Below, piece by piece: positions 54,434 through 63,165 of a stretch of DNA of 64,000 nucleotides. The stretch comes from Nesterenkonia lacusekhoensis. Its GTDB lineage: Bacteria; Actinomycetota; Actinomycetes; Actinomycetales; Micrococcaceae. How positions within the stretch are numbered: position 1 is the stretch's first letter; each line of letters begins with the position of its first letter. Where the stretch lies: positions 2,542,001 to 2,606,000 of the forward strand of contig NZ_JAGINX010000001.1 in assembly GCF_017876395.1 (NCBI RefSeq), written 5' to 3'. The translations under genes and the position numbers were made by a program. The notes below the pieces were generated by a model. The model made no database searches, was not told where the DNA came from, and was given only the letters and a program-made list of their open reading frames with translations.

Positions 54434-54850
54434 TCAGGCGGGCCCGCGCTCACCGGCGACGTCGGCGTCGGGCCTCAGCCGCAGCAGCGGCAGGACCGCG
54501 CTGAGGTCCGCGCGGATGCCGGAGGCGGAGATCTCCCCGGCCTCAGCGGCCTGCTCCCAGCTGAGGCGGCCCACGGCCAGGTTGAGCCACGTCTGGGCGG
54601 AGAGCTCGACGACGTTCGGGGGAGTGCCGCGGGTATGGCTGGGTCCCTCGACGCACTGGGTCACGCCGAACGGAGGGACCCTGACCTCCACAGAATTGCC
54701 CGGAGCGCGTTCCGCCAGCTCCTCCAGCAGGTAGCGCACTGCAGCGGCGGTCACCTTCCGGCCGGGATCCTCCCCGGAGGCCTGCGACGCCGACCACTGT
54801 CCGACTGCTGCGCGCCCCTCTGCCGCACTGATCCGTCGGCGTGCCATCAC
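54434..54850 (-). CDS. Sterol-carrier-family protein (SCP_3 type)
   Basis: This 138-residue protein is similar to the actinobacterial SCP_3 family. It begins [17 protein letters not shown] and has [30 protein letters not shown] and [14 protein letters not shown] as recognisable cores. It may bind lipids; no direct proof exists for this family. It is usually found near purine genes in Micrococcales, as here. Its start overlaps the asparaginase stop by 4 nt (ATGA). Confidence 0.8.
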   Translation of the reverse strand: MMARRRISAAEGRAAVGQWSASQASGEDPGRKVTAAAVRYLLEELAERAPGNSVEVRVPPFGVTQCVEGPSHTRGTPPNVVELSAQTWLNLAVGRLSWEQAAEAGEISASGIRADLSAVLPLLRLRPDADVAGERGPA

Positions 54851-55860
54851 AGGTGAGCGAGCAGCTCGTCGGAGAGGCGGATGCTGCCGACCTGCTCGCC
54901 GTCGACGCCCCCGGTGATGGGCTTGATGATCTTCTTCAGCACCGGTCCGAGAGCCTCCACCTCGACCACGCCCTGGCCGGCCAGCAGACTCAGCGCCACC
55001 AGGTTTGCGGCGCGCTGGCTGCCGTCCAGGATCTTCACCGCCGCAGCGGTGCCGTCCGGGGCCGCGATCACCAGCACGCCCTCGGCGCCGAGCTTGGCCA
55101 GCAGCCCCAGGTCTTCCATGACCACGGTGTTGGCCTCATTGCGTCCGTGGACCGCCCAGGGGTAGTCGAGCATCGCCTGATTGACGGTGAAGGCGTGGAC
55201 CTCGGCGTCGCGCCGCGAGGTGGCCGAGGCGATCCTTCCGAACCCGCGCGCGAGTCCGGTCAGTGAGATCGACGGCGCGGGGGCGCCGCAGCCGTCGACG
55301 CCGACCACCCCGGGCGCCTCGCCGCAGTACTCCTCGATGACCTCCAGGGCTGACTGCTGCAGGGGGTGCTCCGGCTTGGTGTAGGTCGCCAGGCGCCATC
55401 CCTGCGTGCGCGCGGCCGCCAGGAAGGCCACATGTTTTCCCGAGCAGTTGAAGGCCAGCGGAGTCTTCTGTTTGCCGGCCTCGATGTGGACCTTCAGGTC
55501 CAGCTCACGGGAGGGCAGCGCCGCCGGACATCTCATATCGGACTCGTCCAGGCCCTCATCGGCGAGGACCTGCGCAGCCAGCTCCTGATGCTTGCGGGAT
55601 CCCACATGGGAGCCGCAGGCCAATGCCACCGCCCCCGGGGAGATGAGCGCCCCGGCGCGCAGCGAGGCGATCGCCTGGAAGGGCTTGAGCGTGGAGCGCG
55701 GGAAGGTCGGCTTCTGCGGGGCGCCCACGCTCTGCAGGGTCTGGCCTCCGGGGCCGATCACCACGGCGGAGCCGATGTGCCGGGACTCCACCGCCCCGGC
55801 CCGGGTGACCACGGCGAGCTCGGCGGATTCTGCGACGGTTGCGGTGTCTGCGCTGCTCAT
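54847..55860 (-). CDS. Asparaginase (thermolabile/II-like, PF06089)
   Basis: The 337-residue protein belongs to the asparaginase II family of the Rhizobium type, which is unrelated to classical AnsA/B. It shows [38 protein letters not shown] with the catalytic Ser-x-x-Lys (RSTLK), [13 protein letters not shown] (SHxG), [11 protein letters not shown] (second SGKH) and [13 protein letters not shown]. The product is aspartate, which feeds purine synthesis, fitting the neighbours. It is divergent from the PurD-PurC gene. Confidence 0.9.
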   Translation of the reverse strand: MSSADTATVAESAELAVVTRAGAVESRHIGSAVVIGPGGQTLQSVGAPQKPTFPRSTLKPFQAIASLRAGALISPGAVALACGSHVGSRKHQELAAQVLADEGLDESDMRCPAALPSRELDLKVHIEAGKQKTPLAFNCSGKHVAFLAAARTQGWRLATYTKPEHPLQQSALEVIEEYCGEAPGVVGVDGCGAPAPSISLTGLARGFGRIASATSRRDAEVHAFTVNQAMLDYPWAVHGRNEANTVVMEDLGLLAKLGAEGVLVIAAPDGTAAAVKILDGSQRAANLVALSLLAGQGVVEVEALGPVLKKIIKPITGGVDGEQVGSIRLSDELLAHL

Positions 55861-55950
55861 AGGCTCCAGTCTAGGACCGCGCCCTGCCCCGGGTCCGCAC
55901 CTGCACTCGAGCGGCCTCATACCGGGTGTGTTCCGGTTAGGCTGGTGCCT

Positions 55951-58248
55951 GTGAAGGTACTGGTGGTGGGCCCCGGAGGCCGAGAGCATGCGATCATCCG
56001 AGCACTTCTGCGCGATCAGGCGGTGCGGACCGTAGAGGCGGCTCCCGGCAACGCCGGCATCGCCCAGGACGTGACCTGTCACAGGGTCGACGCCGAGGAC
56101 GGCGCAGCCGTGGCCGCCCTCGCCGCCGAGCGCGGCTATGACCTCGTGGTCATCGGCCCCGAGGCCCCGTTGGCGGCAGGAGTCGCCGACGCCGTCCGCG
56201 CCGCCGGCATCCCGGTCTTCGGCCCCTCCGCCCAGGCCGCCGAGCTGGAGGCCTCCAAAGCCTTCGCCAAGGAGATCATGGAGGCCGCGCAGGTTCCCAC
56301 CGCAGGCTCGGTACATGCACAGGACCTCAGCACCGCCGAGGCCGCTCTGGACCGCTTCGGCGCCCCCTACGTGGTCAAGGACGACGGTCTGGCCGCCGGC
56401 AAGGGCGTGGTGGTCACCGAGGGCCGCGCTGAGGCCGTGGCCCACGCGCAGGCCTGCTTCGAGGCCGGCGGCTCTGTGGTCATCGAAGAGTTCCTGGACG
56501 GCCCCGAGGTCTCGCTCTTCGTGCTCTCCGACGGCGAGGACCTGGTCCCGCTGAGCCCCGCCCAAGACTTCAAACGCATCTTCGACGGCGGCCAGGGCCC
56601 CAACACCGGCGGCATGGGCGCCTACACCCCGTTGGACTGGCTGGAGGGCTACACCGAGACCGTCCCTGACGCGGCCCGCACGGATGCTGACGCATCCGCA
56701 CGGGGCCCTGATGTCGGGGGCCCCGAGTCCGGCACCACTTTGGACTTCACCGGCATCGTCATGGAGCGCGTCGCCCGCCCCACGGTGGCTGAGATGGCCC
56801 GCCGCGGAACTCCCTTCGTGGGGGTGCTCTACTGCGGCCTGGCCGTCACCTCCCGCGGCGTGCGCGTGGTCGAGTTCAACGCCCGCTTCGGCGACCCGGA
56901 GACCCAAGCGGTCCTGGAGCGTCTGGCCACCCCGCTGGGCCAGCTGCTGATGGATTGTGCCACCGGAACGCTGGGGCAGCGCCTCCAGCGCGAGGGGACG
57001 GAGTTGGAATGGCGGGACGGCTACGCCGCCGACGTCGTGCTGGCCGCCCAGAACTACCCGGACAGCCCGCGGAAGGGTGACCCGATCAGCGGCCTTCAGG
57101 AAGCTGCGGAGCTGGAGGGCGTGGCCGTGCTCCACGCCGGCACGGCCCGCGCTGAGGATCCCACAGACCCCGACGTCGGCCCGCTGGTCACCGCCGGTGG
57201 GCGCGTGCTCGCCGTGGTGGGCACCGGCTCGACACTGGAGGAGGCGGTGCAGCGCGCCTACGCCGGAGTGGAGAAGATCTCGTGGGAGGGCGCCCAGCAC
57301 CGCAGCGACATCGCCCGCGAGGCCCTGGCCGGTCAGATCAAGGTGGTCCCACAGCTGCCGGGCTGGGTGCACCTGTCCTCCGGCAAGGTCCGTGAGCTCT
57401 ACGCTCCGGCCCCGGGCTCCGCCTGGGACGGCGAGGACGTCATGCTCATGGTGGCCACCGACCGCATCAGTGCCTACGACTTTGCGCTGAGCCCCGGCAT
57501 CCCGGAGAAGGGTCAGATCCTCACCCAGATGAGTCTGTGGTGGTTCGAGCAGCTGGCCGCCGAGGGCATCCCCAACCAGGTGGTGTCCACCGAAGTGCCC
57601 GAGGCGGTGGCCGGCCGGGCCGTCATCGTGCGCCGCCTGCAGATGATCGAGGCTGAGGCCATCGTCCGCGGCTACCTGACCGGTTCCGGCTACGCCGAGT
57701 ACCGGGAGCAGGGGACGGTCACCGGCATCGCCCTGCCGGAGGGTCTGAAGGACGGATCCCGGCTGCCCGAGCCGATCTTCACCCCCTCCACCAAGGCGGA
57801 GCAGGGCGGCCATGATGAGAACATCAGCTTCGCCCAGCTGGAGCAGACCATCGGCGCCGAGCAGGCCGCCCGACTGCGGGATGCAGCGCTGAAGGTCTAC
57901 GCACTGGCTGAGCAGCGGGCGCGTGAGGCCGGCATCATCCTGGCCGACACCAAATTCGAGTTCGGCGTGGACGCCGAGGGTCAGCTGGTGCTCGCCGATG
58001 AGGTGCTCACCCCGGACTCCTCCCGTTTCTGGCCCGCCGAGAGCTGGGAGCAGCACCTGGCCGAGGGTACTGCTCAGCCCAGCTTCGACAAGCAGTACGT
58101 GCGGAACTGGCTGACTTCGCCGGCCTCGGGCTGGGAACGCAGCTCCGGCGTCGTCCCCCCGGCGCTTCCCCAGGACGTGGTCACCGCGACCCGGGAGCGC
58201 TACCTGGACGCCTACCAGCGGCTCACCGGCGAGGCTCTGGAGCTCTGA
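55951..58248 (+). CDS. purD: PurD-PurC fusion (GAR synthetase + SAICAR synthase)
   Basis: The 765-residue protein has PurD in residues 1-455 ([61 protein letters not shown]) and PurC in 466-765 ([68 protein letters not shown]). The first makes GAR, the second SAICAR. The two steps are not consecutive, so direct substrate transfer is not expected. PurD has an insert near residues 240-265. GTG 55951 follows TAGGCT by 7 nt, which suggests a leaderless message. No stop or frameshift interrupts the joint. Confidence 0.92.
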   Translation: MKVLVVGPGGREHAIIRALLRDQAVRTVEAAPGNAGIAQDVTCHRVDAEDGAAVAALAAERGYDLVVIGPEAPLAAGVADAVRAAGIPVFGPSAQAAELEASKAFAKEIMEAAQVPTAGSVHAQDLSTAEAALDRFGAPYVVKDDGLAAGKGVVVTEGRAEAVAHAQACFEAGGSVVIEEFLDGPEVSLFVLSDGEDLVPLSPAQDFKRIFDGGQGPNTGGMGAYTPLDWLEGYTETVPDAARTDADASARGPDVGGPESGTTLDFTGIVMERVARPTVAEMARRGTPFVGVLYCGLAVTSRGVRVVEFNARFGDPETQAVLERLATPLGQLLMDCATGTLGQRLQREGTELEWRDGYAADVVLAAQNYPDSPRKGDPISGLQEAAELEGVAVLHAGTARAEDPTDPDVGPLVTAGGRVLAVVGTGSTLEEAVQRAYAGVEKISWEGAQHRSDIAREALAGQIKVVPQLPGWVHLSSGKVRELYAPAPGSAWDGEDVMLMVATDRISAYDFALSPGIPEKGQILTQMSLWWFEQLAAEGIPNQVVSTEVPEAVAGRAVIVRRLQMIEAEAIVRGYLTGSGYAEYREQGTVTGIALPEGLKDGSRLPEPIFTPSTKAEQGGHDENISFAQLEQTIGAEQAARLRDAALKVYALAEQRAREAGIILADTKFEFGVDAEGQLVLADEVLTPDSSRFWPAESWEQHLAEGTAQPSFDKQYVRNWLTSPASGWERSSGVVPPALPQDVVTATRERYLDAYQRLTGEALEL

Positions 58249-58263
58249 CCTCCCTCCCCACTG

Positions 58264-58297
58264 TCCCCACAGGCGATTCGTCCCCACAGGCGATTCG
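58264..58297. repeat. Perfect 17-bp tandem duplication at the edge of element C3
   Basis: TCCCCACAGGCGATTCG occurs twice in direct succession (58264-58280 and 58281-58297). The second copy contributes the outer left arm of element C3. This looks like replication slippage or a target-site trace. Confidence 0.8.
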
Positions 58298-58364
58298 AGC
58301 GGGGTTTTCGCCCTTATGGAAGGGTTTTCGGGCTCAAAAGGGCCAGAACCCCGCTCGAATCGCC
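58289..58364. repeat. 76-nt palindromic element, family C copy 3
   Basis: The outer arms GGCGATTCGAGCGGGGTT and ACCCCGCTCGAATCGCC pair nearly perfectly; the inner part has CCCTTATGG and AAAAGGGCC. It lies between the convergent PurD-PurC and ion-channel genes. Confidence 0.85.
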
Positions 58365-58383
58365 TGGGTGATGGGTGGCGGTG

Positions 58384-59358
58384 TCAGCGGGTGCGGAGGG
58401 ACTCGCTGAGCTGGGCGACCTCGGTCCGCAGCGCGCGGATCTCCTCGAAGAGGATCTCGTTGTCCCGGGTGGGCTCACCCTCGGCATTGCCGAGGCCGGC
58501 ACCACGGCGCCCGACGCCGGCCTCACCGGTCCCGACGCCGGCCACCGCCTCTGCGCGCTCAGCGTCCCCCTCAGCCTGCTCCGCGGCGCCCTCCTCCAGG
58601 TTCTCCTGCGGGTCCTTACCGAGCTTCGCACTGGGCATGTCGTGCAGGGTGTTCATCGCATCGACGATCACCGCGATGATCAGGTTCAGCGCGGTGAAGG
58701 CGGCCAGGATGATGAACGGGATGAAGAACGTCCAGGCCCAGGAGTGCTCGTCCATCGCTGGGCGGACGATGGTCTCCCAGGAGCTCAGCGTGGCGATCTG
58801 GAAGAGGCTGAACAGAGAGGACCCCAGGTTCCCGAAGTATTCGGGCATGGTTTCGCGGAAGAACGTGGTGGCCATGACGGCTGAGACGTAGAAGATCAGC
58901 GCCAGCAGCGCACCGGTGGACAGGATCCCGGGGATGGCGGCCAGCAGCGCCCCGACCACTTTGCGCAGCTGGGGCAGCTGGGAGATCAGCCGCAGGACAC
59001 GCAGCACGCGCAGAGTACGCAGCACCTCCAGGCCTGCTCCGGCCGGAACCAGTGCGACGCCGACCACCAGGAAGTCGAAGACGTTCCAGGGGTCGCGGAA
59101 GAACCGCCACCCGAAGGCGATCAGCTTCAGGAGGATCTCCACCACGAAGATCGCCAGGCAGGCGGTGTCCACGCTGACCAGCACTGTCCCGAAGGAGTCC
59201 ATCAGAGCAGGGGAGGTCTCCATGCCCAGGACTGCGGCGTTGAGCAGGATCACCAGGATGATCAGTCGTTGGATGCGGGTGGATTCGACCCACTCGCCCA
59301 GGATCACTCGGAAGGTGCTGCGAGGGTCAGCGGTCGCGGAGGAGACAGAATCGGCCAT
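58384..59358 (-). CDS. Voltage-gated sodium-channel homologue (BacNav type)
   Basis: The 324-residue protein has six membrane segments. S4 is seen as LEVLRTLRVLRVLRLISQLPQLRK with Arg every third residue. The pore has the filter TLSSWE (residues 190-195) in place of the usual TLESW, then S6 FFIPFIILAAFTALNLIIAVIVDAM. The C-terminal tail is Glu/Ala-rich and ends in a coiled coil (ILFEEIRALRTEVAQLSESL) expected to hold the tetramer. It should be a homotetrameric cation channel; selectivity is uncertain because of the filter change. Confidence 0.88.
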   Translation of the reverse strand: MADSVSSATADPRSTFRVILGEWVESTRIQRLIILVILLNAAVLGMETSPALMDSFGTVLVSVDTACLAIFVVEILLKLIAFGWRFFRDPWNVFDFLVVGVALVPAGAGLEVLRTLRVLRVLRLISQLPQLRKVVGALLAAIPGILSTGALLALIFYVSAVMATTFFRETMPEYFGNLGSSLFSLFQIATLSSWETIVRPAMDEHSWAWTFFIPFIILAAFTALNLIIAVIVDAMNTLHDMPSAKLGKDPQENLEEGAAEQAEGDAERAEAVAGVGTGEAGVGRRGAGLGNAEGEPTRDNEILFEEIRALRTEVAQLSESLRTR

Positions 59359-59416
59359 CTCGGACAGCTTATCCGCACCGAGGTGCCGCGGCTGAAGCGG
59401 GACCGCAGCGCGCCCC

Positions 59417-61285
59417 TCAGGACAGGGAGTTCTGCCAGGCGGAGTGCAGCCGCGCGAAGTAGCCGCCGGCGGCGATGAGCTCCTCCGGGCTGCCGTCTTC
59501 GACGATCCGTCCCTCGTCCACCACCAGCACTCGGTCTGCGATGGCCACAGTGGAGAGCCGGTGGGCGATGATCAGTGCGGTCCGCTGGCCCAGCAGCCGC
59601 TCCAGCCCCTGCTGCACCAGATGCTCGCTGGGCAGGTCCAGGGAGGAGGTGGCCTCGTCGAGGATCAGCACGGCCGGGTCGGCCAGGAACGCCCGGGCGA
59701 AGGACACCAGCTGGCGCTGCCCGGCGGAGAGCCTCCCGCCGCGGGTGGCCACATCGGTGGCGTAGCCCTCGGGCAGCGCCTCGATGAACTCGTGCACCCC
59801 GACGGCGCGGGCGGCTGCGATGATCTCCTCCTCGCTGGCATCCGGGCGGCCCAGCGCGATGTTGTCCCGCACGGAGCCGGAGAACAGGAACGCCTCCTGG
59901 GTCACCATGGCCACGTGCCGGTGGTGGTCCTCCAGGGCGAGATCGCGCAGGTCGATGCCGTCCAGCTTCACGCTGCCGGAGCTGACGTCGTAGAACCGGG
60001 CGAGCAGCTTGGCCAGTGTGGACTTGCCGGCACCGGTGCGTCCCACCACGGCTACGGTCTGTCCGGCAGGGATATGCAGGTCCATCCGCTGCAGCACCAC
60101 CGGGCCGGCGTCGTTCTGCCCGCGGGCCGGGTAGCGGAACTCGGCGTCGGTGAACTCCAGTTCGCCGCGGGCCTCCTCGAGGTGCTGGGGGTCTTCGGCC
60201 TCGGTGACGGTGGGCTCCTCCTCCAGCAGCCCGGAGACCTTCTCCAGCGCGGCGGTGGCCGACTGCAGCGAGTTGTAGAACATCGCGATCATGTCCAGCG
60301 GCTGGAAGGCACGCTTGGTGGCCAGCACCAGCGCCACCAGGACCCCGACGCCGAGGCCCCCGTCCAGGACCCGGAAGCCGCCCCAGAGCAGCACTGCGGT
60401 GACGGTGAGGTTGCCGATCAGCACCAGGGAGGGCTGCATGACGCCGAAGAGTCCGATGGAGCGGACCATGTCATCCCGGTAGGTCTTCGCCAGCCGGTGA
60501 TACTGGCGGGAGCGGGTGCCCTCGCGGCGGAAGGCCTGCACGGCCCGGATGCCGGTCATCGTCTCGACGAAGTGCACGATCATCCGTGCCGAGGAGATGC
60601 GGGTGCGCCGGTAGGCCACCTCGGAGTTCTTCTGGTACCAGCGGGCCAACAACGCGATGGGGATCATCGCGGCCACCAGCAGCAGCCCGGAGCGCCAGTC
60701 CATGAGCCAGATGCTGGCCGCGGTGAAGGTCATGAACACTAGGCCCTGTGCCAGTGAGTTGACCCCGCCGTCGAGCAGCTCGCGCAGCGACTCCAGGTCG
60801 GAGGTCTGCCGGGAGATGACCTTGCCGGAGGTGTAGTCCTCGTGGAAGTCCAGGCTCAGCTGTTGGGTCTTGCGGAAGACCTCACGGCGCAGCCGGTAGA
60901 GCATCTGTTGGGAGGCTTCGGCGGTCATCCGGGTGTAGAGGAAGATCAGTACGGCGGCGATGACCGCGCAGGCGATGTAGGCGATTCCCGGCAGCCACAT
61001 CCCGGAGCTCTGACCCTCGCTGAGCCGCGGCAGCCCCCAGTCGATGGCGAACGCGACGATCAGCGGAGTGGCCGCCTGGCAAGCCTGTGAGACCAGTACG
61101 GCCAGACCGGTCAGCAGCAGCTTCAGCCGCACGCCTTCGGAGAGCCGGACCAGCAGCCACCACGAACGACGGCGGATGAAGCGGCGCTCCTCACGGCTCA
61201 GCTCCACCTGTTCCTCGCCGGCGGTGCCGCGCAGATGCCTGAACCGGTCCTCTGTTGCCCGGTCTTCGGGTGCTTGCTCAGCCAT
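59417..61285 (-). CDS. ABC exporter half-transporter, competent ATPase subunit
   Basis: The 622-residue protein is a type-IV ABC exporter half: a six-helix membrane domain (about 40-330), then an ATPase domain with Walker A GRTGAGKST, signature LSAGQ and Walker B VLILDEATSSLD, and the H-loop IIAHRLST. Its start overlaps the end of the upstream half-transporter gene by 8 nt, so the two form one unit. Its signature is weak (Ala for Gly) while its own Walker motifs are normal, complementary to the partner. Substrates are likely drugs or lipids, by analogy to TM287/288 and BmrCD. Confidence 0.9.
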   Translation of the reverse strand: MAEQAPEDRATEDRFRHLRGTAGEEQVELSREERRFIRRRSWWLLVRLSEGVRLKLLLTGLAVLVSQACQAATPLIVAFAIDWGLPRLSEGQSSGMWLPGIAYIACAVIAAVLIFLYTRMTAEASQQMLYRLRREVFRKTQQLSLDFHEDYTSGKVISRQTSDLESLRELLDGGVNSLAQGLVFMTFTAASIWLMDWRSGLLLVAAMIPIALLARWYQKNSEVAYRRTRISSARMIVHFVETMTGIRAVQAFRREGTRSRQYHRLAKTYRDDMVRSIGLFGVMQPSLVLIGNLTVTAVLLWGGFRVLDGGLGVGVLVALVLATKRAFQPLDMIAMFYNSLQSATAALEKVSGLLEEEPTVTEAEDPQHLEEARGELEFTDAEFRYPARGQNDAGPVVLQRMDLHIPAGQTVAVVGRTGAGKSTLAKLLARFYDVSSGSVKLDGIDLRDLALEDHHRHVAMVTQEAFLFSGSVRDNIALGRPDASEEEIIAAARAVGVHEFIEALPEGYATDVATRGGRLSAGQRQLVSFARAFLADPAVLILDEATSSLDLPSEHLVQQGLERLLGQRTALIIAHRLSTVAIADRVLVVDEGRIVEDGSPEELIAAGGYFARLHSAWQNSLS

Positions 61286-63158
61286 GGGGAGTCTCCTCGA
61301 GCAGCGCGTCCACACCGGCGGCCGCCGCTCCGGTGCTCATCACTCTGCGGTACAGGGCGCTGCTGCCCAACAGCTCGGTATGGGTCCCGACGGCGGCCAC
61401 GCGCCCCTGATGCAGCAGGGCGACCCGATCTGCCAGCATCACCGTGGAGGGGCGATGGGCCACCAACAGCGTCGTGGTGCCCGTCAGCGCCTCGCGCAGC
61501 CGGGCGGTCACCCGCTCCTCGGTGCGCACATCCAGGGCGGAGAGCGGGTCGTCGAGCAGCAGGATGGAGGGCTTGGCGGCGATGGCCCGGGCCAGGGCGA
61601 GGCGCTGACGCTGGCCGCCGGAGAGGCTCAGGCCTTCCTCGCCGATCCGGGTGTCCACACCTTCGGGCAGGTCCTCGACGAAGTCGGCGTCGGCGATCCG
61701 CAGCGCCTCGGCCAGGACCTCCTCCAGCTCCTCACGCGCCGGGGACTGGGCGCGGGCCGGGTGTTGGGGATCGTCGTCGTCGCGCTCATGGACTGTGCCC
61801 AGCAGGACGTTGCCGCGCACAGAGGCGGAGAAGAGAGTGGGGTCCTCGAAGGCCACGGCGATCCTCGAGCGCAGATCGGCCAGGTCGAAGTCGCGCACAT
61901 CTGCACCGTCCACCCGCACGCTGCCGCCGGTGACGTCATAGAGGCGCGGGATCAGGTTCAGCAGAGTGGAGGTGCCGCCGCCGGTGCCGGAGACCAATGC
62001 CATCGTCTCTCCGGGCTCCACGGTCAGGGTGACGCCGTCGAGCAGCTCGGAGCGCCCGTCGGCGGGACCGTCCGGCTCGGCGTCGGGATAGCTGAAGCGC
62101 ACGTCGTCCAGCTCGATCCGGCCGAGCTCCGGCGGGCTGACCGGTTCTCCGCCGTGCTCGGCGGGGGAGGCGATCGTGTTCTCGGTGTCCATGACCTCGA
62201 TGTGTCGGTCGATGGCGGTCTTGGCGGTGAAGGTCATGCCCAGCAGCATGCCCACGCTCTCGATGGGCCCTTTGAGTACGGCCGCGGTGGCGAAGAAGGC
62301 GGCCAGCGCTCCCACGGTGACCCCGGTGGTCTCCTCATGGGCGACCTGCCACAGCCCGATCAGCAGGCACAGTCCGAGGATGGTCTCGGGCAGCAGCACC
62401 ATGGCGGCCAGGAAGCGGGCCAACGTGTGGGCTTTGGAGACTTCCAGGCGGCGCAGCTGATCGGCCTCGGAGGTGAAGCCGGACAGTGCGTGGTTCCCGC
62501 GGCCGAATGCCTTGAGCACCCGGATGCCGTGGACGGACTCCTCCACAGCGGTGGCGACCTCTCCGGCCTGGTCCTGAGAGGCGCGCGAGTAGTGGACGAA
62601 GAGCCGGCGGAACCGCGGCCCGATCACCAGCACCGGCACTGCGGCGAGCAGGAAGACCAGTGTCAGCAGCGGGGAGAGGGTGAACATCAGGGTGAAGCCC
62701 ACCAGCATCGCCACCACAGAGGTCACCAGCATCAGGGCTCCGAAGGCGAACCAGCGGCGCAGCAGGTTCAGGTCTGCGATGGCTCGTGACTGCAGCTGGC
62801 CCGCGCCCCAGGCGGAGTGGAAGGCGGTGGGCAGGTCGGTCAGCCGGTCGAAGAGCCGGGTGCGCATGGCCGTCTCGGCATCGGAGGAGGGTGGGATGAC
62901 GAAGAACCGGCGCATGTAGATCAGTCCGGCCTCCAGGGCCCCCAGCATCAGGATGACCCCGCCGGCGATCCATACGGTGCGGGCGCCTGCCCCCTCGGCG
63001 AGGACCGAGTTCACCAGCACCTGCAGCACCTGCGGGATGGTCAGGGCGACGACGGCGGCGCCGATGGCGGAGATCAGCCCCAGGGCCCAGCGGATGCGGC
63101 GGCCCTCAAGGTAGGGGTCGAGCCGGCGCAGGGTTCTCCAGAGACCATTCTGTTGCAT
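61278..63158 (-). CDS. ABC exporter half-transporter, degenerate ATPase subunit
   Basis: The 626-residue protein has a membrane domain (about 20-310) and an ATPase domain whose Walker A is GTGGGTST (Thr396 instead of Lys). Its Walker B is ILLLDDPLSALD (Asp for the catalytic Glu); the signature LSGGQ is intact. An insert (HERDDDDPQHPARAQSPARE) precedes the signature. It should not hydrolyse ATP at its own Walker site but supplies LSGGQ to the partner. ATG 63158 is near the window end of the operon; the metallophosphoesterase gene ends 7 nt upstream. Confidence 0.9.
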   Translation of the reverse strand: MQQNGLWRTLRRLDPYLEGRRIRWALGLISAIGAAVVALTIPQVLQVLVNSVLAEGAGARTVWIAGGVILMLGALEAGLIYMRRFFVIPPSSDAETAMRTRLFDRLTDLPTAFHSAWGAGQLQSRAIADLNLLRRWFAFGALMLVTSVVAMLVGFTLMFTLSPLLTLVFLLAAVPVLVIGPRFRRLFVHYSRASQDQAGEVATAVEESVHGIRVLKAFGRGNHALSGFTSEADQLRRLEVSKAHTLARFLAAMVLLPETILGLCLLIGLWQVAHEETTGVTVGALAAFFATAAVLKGPIESVGMLLGMTFTAKTAIDRHIEVMDTENTIASPAEHGGEPVSPPELGRIELDDVRFSYPDAEPDGPADGRSELLDGVTLTVEPGETMALVSGTGGGTSTLLNLIPRLYDVTGGSVRVDGADVRDFDLADLRSRIAVAFEDPTLFSASVRGNVLLGTVHERDDDDPQHPARAQSPAREELEEVLAEALRIADADFVEDLPEGVDTRIGEEGLSLSGGQRQRLALARAIAAKPSILLLDDPLSALDVRTEERVTARLREALTGTTTLLVAHRPSTVMLADRVALLHQGRVAAVGTHTELLGSSALYRRVMSTGAAAAGVDALLEETPHG

Positions 63159-63165
63159 ATGACAA

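Noticed and set aside
55861-58287. Minus-strand frame joined to the asparaginase, antisense to PurD-PurC
   Set aside because: Only the part below 55860 has asparaginase motifs; the rest mirrors purDC codons.
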